Shown: piece by piece, positions 25,101 through 37,792 of the stretch | Position numbering within the stretch: the stretch's first letter is position 1 | Layout: every line of letters starts with the position of its first letter | Source of the DNA: Acorus gramineus | Lineage: Eukaryota; Streptophyta; Magnoliopsida; Acorales; Acoraceae | DNA length: 64,000 bases | Reading direction: 5' to 3' | NCBI GenBank assembly: GCA_030737835.1 | Contig: CM060847.1 | Coordinates: 18,415,280 to 18,479,279, forward strand | Notes under the pieces: model-generated | Told to the model about the DNA's origin: nothing | The model's database searches: none | What the model saw: the letters and a program-made list of their open reading frames with translations, nothing else | Program-made: the position numbers and the translations under genes

Positions 25101-28100
25101 CAGAACATCAAAGAGTTACAACACTACTAATTGAAATACTTAACAGAACTATCCAATATTATGTGAAGTAAGTTAGAAGTACATCGCGGAGATCCTCTAA
25201 GGCAAGGAATGTTTCGCTGGAGGCAGTCCAACCCTGATGGCAAAACACTGATCACAATAGAAACAAATTAATTATGCAATCTTAGGGCATGAAGGATCAT
25301 AGAAATCATTCTAATACTTTTATTTTCTCTCTATGGTTTATAAAAAATATTTGGCAGTAATATAATAGGATGACCAATCATTTAAAAATTACCTGTTATT
25401 TGAATTGTCAATCACAAAATTGTTGGCCACCAAGTTTCTGTTAAAAAAAAAACAGATCAGAAGAAAATAAGAAAATCAAATATAATTTTAGCAAAATCGA
25501 GGTACACTACCGCATTTAATTAAACCATGTTTGGCATCAATGAAAGATATATAACATTCCCAGTTTTATAATTAGACAAATGTAGGCGAAGGCCATTGGC
25601 ATGCCACATTTTGATCTTTTATGTATCACATGATAGTTATGCTAGGACTATTGTGATGAAGATGAAATACGCAAGTTTTCTTTTGTTTTGAACATACAAT
25701 TGTAAACCGCTTGTATTGACCCATGGAGGGAAGCTTCCCGAGAGTTGATTATATGACAAATCTCTGCATTTTCCAGAAAAAGACCAACATCAATGATGTT
25801 GAAAATAATGATGTCTTTGATTAGCTCCTACTGAGGCATATGATGAAAAGAAATAATTTATTGAGTCAAAAGTGAGCCAAATTTATATAAAAAAAGATAT
25901 CAATAAAGTTAGCATACATAGTTGTAAGTTGTGAATTCTTCTCAGAAGGTAAAGAACCGGATATACTGTTGTTTCCGAGAAACCTGATTTTCAATATAAT
26001 GAGAGAAGATTATTATGTAATAAAGTTAAATAAGTTTATAGATCTGGCAGAGAGGTATTGTTTCTCACAAGAACTGAAGTGAACTTGAATTGAAGAGAGA
26101 CAATGGGATCTGCCCACTAAGATTGTTGAAGCTCAAATCCCTTCAACATTGAAAAGAGAACAAATAAGAAATGAATTAAGAAAATTCATTATTGTACGAG
26201 TTTGTTGGAAGTGAATCAGATGATAAAACTTACAACAGAGTTAATTGTTGGTATTCATCCATGTTGGATGGTAAACCACCTGAAATCCTGTTATTTCTCA
26301 AAATTCTGCAAAATAGTACATCAACCATTCAGAATTTTAAAAATATCTTCCTTTTCATTCTGCATGAATGTTCAGATTCAACATATATATAATTTGTTTT
26401 ATATGATAGAAACTCAAAATACCAATTTTCTTAGAATTTGAGGAGAAGTGCAGGAGGAGATAATGATCTTACAAGGAGCTTAACGACTTCATACTCTTGA
26501 TAAAATCAAACGATGAGGAACTTCCACCGGCCAAGTCGCTTATCCACCTGTTAATTCATGAATACTTAGGAGTAAAAAAAGGAAGAACAAGCTCTGTGAA
26601 TGTTCCTATCCATTTAGACATCCAAATATTTTCACCCAACCCATAATAATATGCAAAAAGTGAGAAAGAAGAACTCACAAAGTGGACAAGTTTGTAAGAC
26701 GAGAGAAACTTGAAGGAATTGGGCCTTGGAAAGAGTTGCCTTGAAACCGCCTATAGAAGAATATGCAGAGTTAGAAATTTGTGAAAATTTCAACCAGCTA
26801 TAAATACATGCTTTGTAACAACATGAATCACACCTAAAAAAATAAAATAAAACAATGTGAATCACCACATCATCATAACAATAATGTTCTTTCTTAATCT
26901 TACATTGTTGGGAAACGAATACGCGGAAGCCATCAATAAAACACGAGATCGAATATAAGAACGGAACATCATCACACGAAGAAAATAAAAATACGTGGTT
27001 CGGCCTAGGCCTACATCCACGGGGCGAAAACTGAGAATCCACTATAATAGTTGAGATACAAAAAAGCCTTACAAACTCTCTTTTATGGAGTTACCCTCTC
27101 TTGAACCCTCTCAACCTCTCTCCTATGGATCTCTACATTTTATCTATATTAGCCATGCCAAGTTTTACCCTGAAACCCTAGATGATATTTATATGAATAA
27201 ATAACTTCATCTCTAAGTAATATCCTAACAAACAAATCTGTATAACAAACAAATATGTAACAAACAAATCTGTTTCCCTGATTTTAGGAGATTCACTTTA
27301 TATCTTAATTAAGATCAAATCTTAACTAATTACCAATTAGGTGTCCACCCTAATATGGTTTCATCATGGCCATCCGATGTTGATACACCGGATCGAGACA
27401 TAATCCCAACAATCTCCACCTTGGCTCGAATTCGGTAAACTCCGACTTCCACGAACCCCTTGAAGATTTCTGTTGATGTCTCCACCTCGCTCTGCAAACT
27501 CCACCTGGCTGAAGAACTTTTCTTCTTCCGGAAGTCTGCACCGCGGCATCTTCAAGTCAGTATCTTGACTTGGTAATCATGTGAATCTGTCGCATGCTCT
27601 ATGTGCGTTTCTGAAGAAGGGTCGTCTGGACTCCACCTTAAACAAGCTACACCACGCGCTCGCGAGCTCCGAATACCTGGACTCACTTTTTACATGAACC
27701 ACCTGGGACGGCACCCTCGTTCAGAACGTCTTCTGTGTGTTGCGTCTCTGAAGAAGGATCTGAACTCCACCTTAAACAAGCTACACCACGCGCTCGCGAA
27801 CTCTGAATATCTGGACTCACTTTTTACCTGAACCACCTGGGACGCCACCCAGATTCAGAACGTCTTCTCTGTGTTGCATTGTTCCATCTTCTTCTTCTGC
27901 ACAAACTGAGCATCGACATCACGTACCTCGCATTGTGACTCCACGCTCTTCATCGTGTAGCCACGTCACGTCTTGCGTCTTCGCACGTGCCTCCGCACGT
28001 GACCTGCCTCTGCGCGTGATCTGCATCGTCGGCCTGCACTCACACCCGCACAGCCGCACCCGTGCCTGCGGCCTTGTTTTCACATCAATCGGAAGCCGAG

Positions 28101-31100
28101 AACACCATTTGATTTCATACGTGTCTTGGGGGCGGCATGGGTGCCTACGTGGCCCTTGAGAATGCAAGGTGCATGCAAAACCATGCAACTAGAACAAGGA
28201 CCTCACGTCCCTTCTCCGTGCATGTTTCCATGCAATGAAATTTTTTTTTTCATTTTTTTTTTCTCGCAGCCACAGCAACCATGATGATTTTTTTTTTCTT
28301 CTTTGCATGAAACCTCGATACGACATCGCTGGTCTTCTCCGACCCATGTCGTTTTGTCGTTCTTTAGATCTCGTCCTCCTAGGTCGCAACTTGGAGCTCT
28401 GATACCAGTTGTTGGGAAACAAATACGCGGAAGTCATCAATAAAACACGAGATCGAATATAAGAACGGAACACCATCACACGAAGAACACAAAAATACGT
28501 GGTTCGGCCTAGGCCTACATCCACGGGGTGAAAACTGAGAATCCACTATAATAGTTGAGATACAAAAAAGCCTTACAAACTCTCTTTCATGGAGTTACCT
28601 TCTCTTGAATCCTCTCAACCTCTCTCCTATGGATCTCTACATTTTATCTATGCTAGCCATGCCAAGTTTTACCCTAAAATCCTAGAGGATATTTATATGA
28701 ATAAATAACTTCATCTCTAAGTAATATCCTAACAAACAAATCTGTATAACAAACAAATATGTAACAAACAAATCTGTTTCCCTGATTTTAGGAGATTCAC
28801 TTTATATCTTAATTAAGATCAAATCTTAACTAATTACCAATTAGGTGCCCACCCTAATATGGTTTCATCATGGCCATCCGATGTTGATATACCGGATCGA
28901 GACATAATCCCAACATACATAACCTGGAATAGAATGCATTTGAGGTTGATTATTGTTGTGTCAATTTTTTATTGCTTCCCCATTACTTGACAGTCTATAA
29001 TGTTTCTGGAGTACTGACTTAAGCTTGTGGATTATCTTAAGGATGAAAAAAAAAAAGAGATACGAGAGAATTGTGAATCATCAACTATATAGATTGGCTA
29101 CAAACAAAAAATTCCACTTTAGAATTGTTTGGATTTGAGTTTAGTTATTCTCATTTCCTTGCCTAAAATGAGGAATGCGAAGTTTTTTACAATAAGTTAT
29201 GAGAAGCACTAAAGCACGAAATGTTGCATATCCTAAACATAATATAAATATAAAGATATAAAAGAGAGGAAGAGAGACAACAAAGCACACGAGAGAGACT
29301 AAATCTTTAAATATTGTTTTTATTCACTTCATAAAGAGATTACTTGATATAATAATTTTGGAGTAAGAGCAGTTGTCAGTTAATCATGTTATCTAACGCC
29401 ACTTTTCCAAAGTTATTTGCCTTGCTTAACCTTGCTTACTACTTGTTCAATGAATATCTGATCACGTATTATTATTTCTACAAAGTTTGTATATTTTATG
29501 TATTTCAAAGTGTGTCTCCATGAGCTACATGTCACTGTTCTAATCCAATTCCGATGGTTCAGGTCAGCTTCATGAAAATTATCAGGTCATTACAGTTGAG
29601 GGCAAATTCAGATCCATTTTCTTTTTGGAAATTATTTCTTTTTTTGCAATAAAAGATTTAACATATAAAAACAGAGAAGCTTTGAATCTACTGTATTACA
29701 TGCTGAAAAGACATAATCACTTTGAACTTACAAATCAGTCAAGCTAGTCCAACTGCCAATGAAGTCTGGTAATTTGCCAGTGAAGTTGTTGTCCATAGCC
29801 CACCTGAAAATATTTTAATGATGACAAGGAGACACCTTATATAATTATAGTGAACGATATGAAAATGGATTATTCAGTTCAATAAATTGTATATTCAGAG
29901 AGAAAATCTCATCAATAAACAGGTCTTCAATTTCCAAATCAACATCTGTATGAAATTAAGTGTAACTTTGAAAGTTGGTTCAAACTTCAACCTCTGTATC
30001 AATGCACAATAATACTTTATATATCAATCACACCTTGCTATAAACATTAACAGTACTCTCCTATGCTTACAGTGTTTGGAACTTCGTTAAGTTGGCTAAG
30101 CTCGACGGAATCTCACCACTTAACGCTCCACAACTGTTGATGTACCTGTTTTGATTTGAAATTGTGATATGTAAAGGAATCATGAAATTGTCATACACAA
30201 TCAGGAAATCTGATACTTAAAACAAAATCCATAATCATAAGATTCATATACGTACGCTTGCTCTAGGACAGTCAAGTTTCCAAGCTCAGGAGGGAGACGC
30301 CCGGTAAAGTTATTATGGCCAAAGGACCTGCCCAATAATCAAGATCTAAATAAAAAAGAACAACTTGAGATGATCTTTCAACAAGAAGAAAAGGGTGATC
30401 TTACAGTAAAGTGAGCTTATTGAGCAGTCCAATTTCTTTTGGTACCGACCCCGTAAAAGCATTATGTGCAATGCTCCTGAATAAGGAAAGAAAATTCACC
30501 CAATCAAACTTGTACACCAAGGGACTAATACAGACATATGTGACTTACAAGACAACTAAGTTTGTGAGGTTTCCAAGGAACTTCGGCACGGTTCCTGTCA
30601 AGTAGTTCTGGTCCAATTTCCTGAATTGATCAGAGAAATGTATTAATATATATTTTTGTGCAACCAATTAAGCCAATACAGCTAGAGAAACAAACGGAGT
30701 GACAGATGCTTACAAAAAGTTAAGCTTCGTGAACATAGCAATCTCGTTTGGAAATGTACCTTGGACATCCATTGCATATATTTTCCTGGAAACATAAGTT
30801 GAAGAGTGAACTACAGAAAGCATTGTAAAGGAATTGAAAAGCACGCATACGTGCAATGCATGTTATGCCTTCTTTTATGCTTACAGTCTTATAATGTGAC
30901 AATTTGTCTGATTGGTGCAATCACATTTGATACCCGGATTGAGCCTCGAATCATCGATATCCGTTACATTATCACTAGCTAAGCCGCCACTGCATGGATC
31001 GCCAGTTGTGTTCCATGAAGGGGTGGCAGAGATGCCAAATCTCTGGAATATGGTGTTCAAGGCTCTTGCTGTGCATGTCACAGACCAAGTGCAAACATCA

Positions 31101-33890
31101 GTCAATTTCATAAAGATTTTTATAACTAATCGGTTCAAATGAGCGTCCTCAATGATACTAAACAATTTGATGGTTTGACATCAGTGTCTTGTATTTGATG
31201 AGTCAGAATCCATGGTCATGTTTATGACCATGAACTCATTGTCAGGAGATGCAGTGATTGAAATGGAAAATTTGGATTAATGGGATAATAACATAAGCAA
31301 AGGTGCATTTGTCACACACACATTTTACCTAATTAATTAGTGTGTGCGTGTGTGTGTGTGTTAGGGAAAATACAAAATGGTATGTATTCAATTTTTTCAA
31401 GTATATAGTTCAGTTTTTGAAAGGTATGCATTTCATTAAACAACATAGACCCTCAAAAACAAATCTAAAATATATAGGTACTGCAAAAATGATCGTCTTT
31501 GACATTTTCTATTGTACAATAAATGTACTATTCGGTAGGGCCCCAACATTAACACACCCACCCAACCATTCCCAATTTGCATCATATCCATATATACTAT
31601 TCGGTAGGGCCCCAACATCTATTGTCAAGACTGAATGCAAACATATCCAAATTTTATTGATATACCTAACCATTCTCGCAAAAGTTAAAGCTAATAATTG
31701 AACCATATCAAATCGCATAACCTTTCCAGCTTTAAGACTACCTAACAATAATTGTCCCAAATGGGCAATTTTAAATACTCAATTGAAGGAGATCAGTGAC
31801 AAATTCAAATATGTTATTGCAAGAAATCCCAAATGGGAGACCCGTAACAATGTTGGTCATGAAATGTAGCCATATCCATTTTGTCCCTAAAAAATGAACA
31901 TCAATTTTTTTTTATATTTTTTTTAATTTTTTAATTTTTTTTTTGCCCTCTCATTTTGTGGGACTGATCCACCTAGCCATTTTTAGCAACATTTTTAGTC
32001 TCTGGGTCATATGTATTTATTTAGAGGTCATATAGAATCATGATCATGAGTGTGACCAATTCTTTTTTAACCCAAACACATTTTAAACCAACAATAACAA
32101 AATGACATGTTCTCATATTAGTATGAGTAAAAAAAATTTGTTACTATTTCTTTCCCAATATAAAAATGTAAATATCCATATTTGTTTTCCAATAATATTT
32201 CATAGGATCTCAAATACAAGGGTGACTAAAAGTTGGGCTAAAAATGTTACATGCTTTTTTTAAACTCCAAGGCTTAGTTTGACATGGGGATAAAGGGTTG
32301 GGATAAAGAAAAAATTAGATTAAATTATTTGTTATTCCATATGTCATTAAAAAAAAAGGGATAAAGTATGGACAATTGTCCACATTTTGAGATAAAAAAT
32401 GGGGATAGTTTGTTCTGGGTAAAAGGTGAAACAGACTTTGTCCCAATTTTTTATCCCAATTTTATAAAATTGGGATAACATTTATGACTACCCTTCCCAA
32501 CCAAAAAAGAAAAAAAAAAAAAAGAATGTATTTCACCAAACAATATTAAGAGCATCTTCAATGAGGGTCTTCATTTTGAAGACTCCCATTAGAGATTTTG
32601 AACTTTTGAAGACTCCTGAACTCTAATAGGGTCTTCAATTTGAAGATTTTGCTGTTTTAAAGACCTATCAACTCCAATAGTAGATCTTTAATTTTTTTGG
32701 TGTGAGTCTTCAAATCACTATTTTGATTTACTACAATTCTCATTCTACCATTTGTCATCTTCATCTTTATTATTTCTTTATTGTTTTATTAACATTTATG
32801 TCTTAATTTTAATGTAAATAATCAAATTATATTAACTCTATATTTACATATAAAAAATTAATATATATATGTAAAATTGCAAGTGGATTTGTATCTAAAT
32901 TTATCATAAATTTTTAAAAATTCTGTATTTTTATTAAATACAAATAGAAAATTAAGAATTTATAATTTTGTAGGAGTTAAATGTCATTTATTAAAAGTTG
33001 TTTTAAGTTAATAAGGATATTTATGGGATTATAAAAACTTGATGTGACATATGAAGACTCAAACAGTTGATCTCCAAATATGGAGCTCAAAGTAGAATTA
33101 ATGACTTGCAGTCTTCATTTTGAAGCTTGGTTGGAGTTGGAACCAAAAAAGTGGGCTTCAAATCTCTTTTTTGAAGCTCGGTTGGAGCTGCTCTAATGAC
33201 CCATTAATAGGAAGGGTAGATATGGTATTTTTAAAAAAAATTTAAAGTTACCCCATATTTGATCCAAATACAAGATTGAGGATAACAACACAAAAAATGA
33301 GGATAATAAAAACATTACCATATACAAATCTGGATAAAAATTATAATTTTTTATCACTTAAATTAGGCTAGCTTATCCTAAAAATGTATCCATTTATCAA
33401 ACTAAACCTTGTGCACTACTCTGAACTTAACTCTTTTAAAATAGCTTATATCATCTAATGAATTGTGTAGATTCTTTCATAGAAAAATGTTAGAAAAAAA
33501 TCTAATTGAGGTTTTGTACTTTCACAATGAGTGTATATAATTAACAACATATATAAAACTAAAAACGGGACTAAAAAAAACAGTGTGTAACAAAGCTCTT
33601 TCCATCTTGTGTGTGGATGCCCATTAGAGAGAGAGAGAGATAAACGGGTTCTTTACCTCTACAATGAATGCATACATGTGGCTCATAAGGTATATGAAAC
33701 TGAAACGGAACTGAAAAAAGGATTGTCTGTAACAGTCCTAGCTCTTTCCATTAGAGAGAGAGAGAGAACCTTCAGAAGGGTTTGTTGTAGTTTGAGCATC
33801 CAATCTCCCCACCAAGCATGAAATGCTCACAAGACCACCAAAGAAAAGCAGTGCATGAAGAGGCAGAGATGATGTTCTTCCCTTCAACAT
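22170..33890 (-). CDS. LRR-malectin receptor-like Ser/Thr kinase (LRR-VIII-2 type), copy B, intact
   Basis: Plasma-membrane receptor kinase of the At1g56140-like group; no ligand can be inferred. Exons in transcript order: 33770-33890, 30895-31068, 30714-30785, 30549-30620, 30405-30476, 30256-30327, 30071-30145, 29732-29803, 26679-26750, 26473-26547, 26234-26305, 26069-26140, 25918-25983, 25698-25763, 25393-25437, 25183-25233, 24707-25083, 24392-24590, 24129-24302, 23933-24051, 23283-23493, 22974-23205, 22708-22858, 22170-22580. They sum to 3123 bp, exactly 1041 codons, with GT-AG borders. Predicted order: signal peptide (1-33), LRRs (about 99-399), malectin domain (417-608), transmembrane helix (about 625-648), kinase with LGEGGFG (696-702), K718, HRD D814, DFG D832 and GYLAPEYA. 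This is an RD kinase with all key residues. Individual borders were read by eye. Introns hold a Copia-type element and Tourist-like MITEs. Confidence 0.92.
26906..28915 (-). mobile_element. Non-autonomous Copia-type LTR element in an intron of gene B
   Basis: Two direct LTRs of 506 bp (26906-27411 and 28410-28915) begin TGTTGGGAAAC and end ATAATCCCAACA; I count about 16 differences between them. On the minus strand the primer-binding site CTGGTATCAGAGCTCC (28393-28408, tRNA-Met type) lies next to the upstream LTR, and a purine tract GCCAAGGTGGAGAT lies against the other. A perfect 5-bp target duplication TACAT flanks it (26901-26905, 28916-28920). The 998-bp interior has no gag or pol frame. 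It contains a tandem duplication of about 134 bp (CTCCACCTTAAACAAGCTAC at 27631 and 27765). Host frame and splice sites are not interrupted. Confidence 0.95.
32269..33410. mobile_element. Outer MITE in intron 1 of gene B
   Basis: Left end AAGGCTTAGTTTGACATGG and right end reversed AAGGTTTAGTTTGATAAATG form terminal inverted repeats. GGGATAAA/TTTATCCC-type motifs recur inside. The central part is replaced by the inner MITE 32550-33193. No target duplication was recognised. Confidence 0.65.
32550..33193. mobile_element. Tourist-like MITE nested in the outer MITE
   Basis: Ends GAGCATCTTCAATGAGGGTC and, reversed, GAGCAGCTCCAACCGAGCTT, flanked on both sides by TAA (32547-32549 and 33194-33196). 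A TAA/TTA duplication with GAGCATCTCCAA-type ends is typical of PIF/Harbinger (Tourist-like) MITEs. Length is 644 bp, with no frame. Confidence 0.8.
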
Positions 33891-35051
33891 GATCTCCCTC
33901 TTATATAAAAAAAAAAAAAAAAACATGAATCTCCCTCACCAACAAAACCCCAGCTCCGAAAATCTCAACTTTCAGTCCTCTGAAGCTTGTCTGTTCTTTA
34001 GTTTTGTTGGAGCAATGGAACCAAAAACATTGAAAAAAGGTTGGTGTGATGTACGTCGTTGAAATTTTATGTGGGCCAAATACAGCTTCAAAGGTTCAAA
34101 ATGAAATTGTATTAAAAATTTTTTTTCAAAAAATCCAAACCTGTACGACATTAGGTTCCACATTCAACGAATGATAAATCAAAGAATGTCACCTTGAAAA
34201 CGCACGACCGGACAAAATGGCTTTTTTTTTTTTTTTCCTCCTGGCTTTTTTTTTTTTTTTTTCCCCGCCGCCTCGCGTGTCGGCGAGCGAAGGTGACAGT
34301 GACTTCTTAATACTAGATCAAATTAAATATCATTATTTTTAATAAATTATTTATTAAATCATCTATTATTATTTTTATTTTTTTTATAAATTTTTTTTAA
34401 AATTTTATCACATTTTATTCTAAAAGAAAATTATTATTATGTTTTTTAACGAGAATAATTCAAAGTACAATGAAACACAAAATCATTTTATTCTTATTTG
34501 TACTCATTTATACCAGAATAACTATATAACCAAGAATAAATCATATTCTGTATCCAAACGAGAGCTTAAAATTTTATTTTATTTTTTATATATACCTCTT
34601 ACTAGGGGTATATATGCAAAGATCCATTTTATTCATAACTTTGTACCTTGTGTATTGTTTCAATCAAAACCAAACCAACCTGCAAAACCATCTTTCAAAA
34701 GGAAAAAAATATCAAATACAACTATAGCGGCGTTCCACCTGAAAGAAGAGACCAAGTTGAGAGAGGTTCCAAATGTACTGACAAAGCGGGCCCTATGAAA
34801 TGTTCACACTAAAAAGGAAAAAAATATAGCAATAGTATAATATAGATTGGATCCGATCAGTTCGATCACTATCGAACTGAACAATATGAAAATTGAACTA
34901 CACCATTTATAAATCAAACTGTATAACTAATTATTGAATATATATTTCACTCTCCTATTACATACTAAATGGGTGTATGGTGGAGAAGAGCAAAGTTGAT
35001 AGCTTAACAGTATTTTGTTTGTATTGATTAGTTTTTATTTTATTTTATTTT
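33891..35051. other. Upstream flank of gene B and AT-rich spacer
   Basis: This should contain the promoter of gene B, but no convincing TATA or element was assigned. Two poly(T) tracts lie at 34221-34237 and 34247-34262, followed by a short GC-rich patch. Bases 34590-34800 are a copy of the AT-rich dispersed repeat also seen at 6016-6800. No gene is visible. Confidence 0.5.
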
Positions 35052-35581
35052 AGGAAAAAATCCAAATAACCCTTCATAAATTGTCTGAAATCCATATAAC
35101 CCCCTGGCTTTTCCTAAAGTCCATATAACTACTTGAAAACACCTATGTAAATCCAAATAACCCTCCTGAGTTAAATTTTCGTTGACAGATAAGGATATGT
35201 GGATATTCCGTTTTGTTAACCCTGATTAAAAACACAGTATACTAAACCTCCTACAATTTATTAAAAAATGTGAAAAATCTTCTGTACAAGACGATTTTAT
35301 TCCTCCGGATAGATTATCAAACCCTATCTGAAAAAGTAAAATAATCATTACAGACAACTTTTCATATTTTTAACACATTATAATGGATTTTAGGTACACT
35401 ATGTTTTCAACTATAGTTAATAAGACATAATATTAGCATAAAAATTTTCATTTGTCAATGAAAATTTAACTCAACAGGTTATTTGAATTTACATGAATAT
35501 TTTCAAGGGGTTATATGGACTTTAAGAAAAGTTGGAGGGTTATATATATATGGATTTCAGGCAGTCATGTGAATTTTTCCT
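35052..35581. mobile_element. MITE with long terminal inverted repeats
   Basis: Left AGGAAAAAATCCAAATAACC and right reversed AGGAAAAATTCACATGACTG continue as inverted copies of TGAAATCCATATAACC and AAAGTCCATATAACC. It is flanked by TTTATTTTATTTTA on both sides, a low-complexity candidate target duplication of about 9-10 bp. No frame. Confidence 0.7.
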
Positions 35582-35621
35582 TTTATTTTATTTTAATGGA
35601 GGGGCATGTTGTTGTTACTTA

Positions 35622-36000
35622 GAGCATCTCCAATGGACATGTTAATTAACCAAGATATTAAAGTGTCATGTCAGCACTTTATCACTCAACTAGACATTCA
35701 TTTACTACATTATTATTTAGTTAGTTATTGTTACTCCAATGGACTAGCTAAATAACTAGTCAAAATAATAGTGGGTCCATCTCTCCACCCACCCCAAATT
35801 AATATTTTTTTGAATTTTTTAAATGGGGGGCCGACATTTGGTTGACTAAAACACTAGCCACAGTTAACACTTTTCTTAACATATGACAGGCGTGACCCAT
35901 ATTTAGCTTGCCCTTAACACTTTCATTGGAGCACTATTTTTATATGTTTTTTTTAAATTTAACACTAACTAGTGAGTTAACATGTCCATTGAAGATGCTC
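35622..36000. mobile_element. Tourist-like MITE
   Basis: Ends GAGCATCTCCAATGGACATG and reversed GAGCATCTTCAATGGACATG, 379 bp, flanked by TTA at 35619-35621 and 36001-36003. Same end type as the MITE at 32550-33193. Confidence 0.88.
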
Positions 36001-36350
36001 TTAGTCCATATATATGATGCCATGAGTCGGGTGTCAGTTACACGTGCATTCAATTTTTATGTCCGATGGTCCAGTTTACCTTGCCTCCATGTGTGGCTGT
36101 ATTTGAACCCTTTAAATCTATAAGTAAACTCTATTTATGAGTAAACACTTCATATTTTGATGACCCAATTTATAAACCCTCCATATATAAACCTTAATGA
36201 CCCAATTTATAAACCCTCCATATATAAATCTTAATTCTAAACAATTTCTACAACCCCCTCACATCAGTCACCCCTCTCTCTCTCACCCGTTCGTACATGA
36301 CATCTTAAAAAGCTCAAACAGAACCAAAACCGCCCCAAAATAACAAAATG
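36001..36350. other. Spacer with a 37-bp tandem duplication
   Basis: TGACCCAATTTATAAACCCT occurs at 36161 and 36198 as a direct duplication with a 37-bp period. There is no gene. Confidence 0.6.
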
Positions 36351-36575
36351 CGTTGTAAACTTGTAATGATAAGGATCCAACTTGCCAAGAACAAAATGTT
36401 CCTCCAATAGAAGGCCTTGACGATGTTCAAGATCCCGTCCGCGAACTCCGACCCCAACCCGAACGCGGACCCAGCGTTGGTGAATGTCTAGATCAGCATG
36501 TGCTCCTTCATGTTGAACGGCCTGGGATCCAGCGAGAACAACCAGTCCGGAAGGTCCAGAGGAGAATTAGAGAGG
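36351..36575 (-). pseudogene. Oligopeptide transporter (OPT) exon fragment
   Basis: Minus-strand translation reads LPDWLFSLDPRPFNMKEHML, an in-frame TAG, then TFTNAGSAFGLGSEFADGI, LNIVKAFYWRNILFLASWIL and IIT. This matches the conserved segment of plant OPT-family proton-coupled peptide transporters (FNxKEH..NAGSAFG..ASWILIITTQ). Only this one exon-like piece is present; no start, remaining transmembrane helices or partner exons are nearby. It is GC-richer than its surroundings. It is best read as a stranded gene fragment, perhaps carried by a transposon. Confidence 0.85.
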
Positions 36576-37446
36576 CGCAAATAGACTCACCCTACCTCCA
36601 TGGGTGTTAAATTTTTCTTATATTGTATACTCGACTGATAAAGTACATACTCCCGTGAAAAAAGATGAAACACATACTTACATAAATCAACACATATAAT
36701 TTTATGAAAATAAAACACAAATTTAAATTTCATACATTACACTAATGGAATATACTTTGCACCAGAATAACATATACTCTAGGTGGTAGGATCATCTCTG
36801 AACTGTACACGGGGTTACGAAACGGGCTGAGTTGTCATTTAAGACCGGTTTGAGTGGACTTTTACTTTTGTAGAAATCGAAAAACTCAATTGTGCTTCCA
36901 AACTGTTGTGAAATTACATGCTTAATTAAAAAAATTGTTTCAACTTTTATTGAGTTATAAAAAAATATTTTAGTAATGAGTTTCATTAAAAAAATATATA
37001 TTAAAAAATGGAGTCTCAAAATATATTAAAAAAATAAAAAAGTGAGTTTAGAATCTTACTACTCATTCATCGACTCCAACCACAATCTCTATTTTCTTCT
37101 CTATTCTATTTTTTTATATTTATTTTAATAGAACTTTAATTTATAATATCTCTCTTATTTTTTTGATGTATTACACATAATTGAGACTTATTAGCGAAAT
37201 TTAAAATCCGTAAAAGTTAATATTATTAGTTCCAAGCCAAATGACCAGTAAACTTATCAGTTGTTTCAAACTGATTTTTGTACCCGAAACACCTGTATTC
37301 GTATCTAGATGAAATATATGTATTCAAAAAATCTATATTCGTATCTTATTAAAGTATATGTATCCGAGAAACCTGTATTCGTATCTGATTAAAATAATAT
37401 TATAATATTTTCTATTATTCATAATATATTTATATTTATATTCCCT
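36576..37446. other. AT-rich spacer, no gene seen
   Basis: Very AT-rich sequence with several short inverted words typical of old MITEs. No frame or element boundary could be supported. Confidence 0.5.
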
Positions 37447-37792
37447 ACCCCACTCACTGAAGGAAATCAAGAAATATTAGAGACTTTGAAAAGAGGACAA
37501 TTGAAAAGGGAAGAACAATTCACTAAAATAGAAAATGAATCAGTAATGCGTCACCAACTAATGATATTACAAGCTGAAAATGAACGCACAAAATTACAAC
37601 TTTGACAAGAACATCAAGAGAAAAAATTCATGGAGGTGGACTTAAATTCCATAGTTGATCAAGCTGACCGTGAATATTTTCGAAGAAAAAAAAAAAGAAA
37701 TTATAGAAAGAAAAGCTCGTGCTTCTCAAGCACCCGACAACTCATCTAGACTTAATCATAGTGATTTCAGTAGCTTCGATCGGTTTGAATGA
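37447..37792 (+). pseudogene. Remnant of a PIF/Harbinger-associated (NAM-associated type) accessory protein
   Basis: Plus-strand translation gives LTEGNQEILETLKRGQLKRE, later QLMILQAENERTKLQL and a stop TGA, then MEVDLNSIVDQADREYFRRK. After one shift in a poly(A) run near 37690 it continues EIIERKARAS and ends at TGA 37790-37792. Charged helical sequence followed by DLN/SSI-D...REYF is the typical C-terminal region of plant Myb/NAM-associated proteins linked to PIF/Harbinger elements. The N-terminal DNA-binding part is not visible. Confidence 0.5.

Larger units (their letters stand above)
31069..33769 (-). other. First intron of gene B, repeat-filled
   Basis: 2.7-kb AT-rich intron between the signal-peptide exon and the second exon. 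A local duplication with CTATTCGGTAGGGCCCCAAC lies at 31529 and 31597, and a nested pair of TIR elements spans 32269-33410. GA microsatellites occur near 33630 and 33750. No embedded gene was seen. Confidence 0.7.

Noticed and set aside
27919-28188. Small frames inside the Copia-type element
   Set aside because: No similarity to gag or pol; arginine- and cysteine-rich short frames in GC-richer non-coding interior.
31529-31620. Possible miRNA hairpin from repeated CTATTCGGTAGGGCCCCAAC
   Set aside because: The two copies are direct repeats, not inverted, so they do not form a stem.
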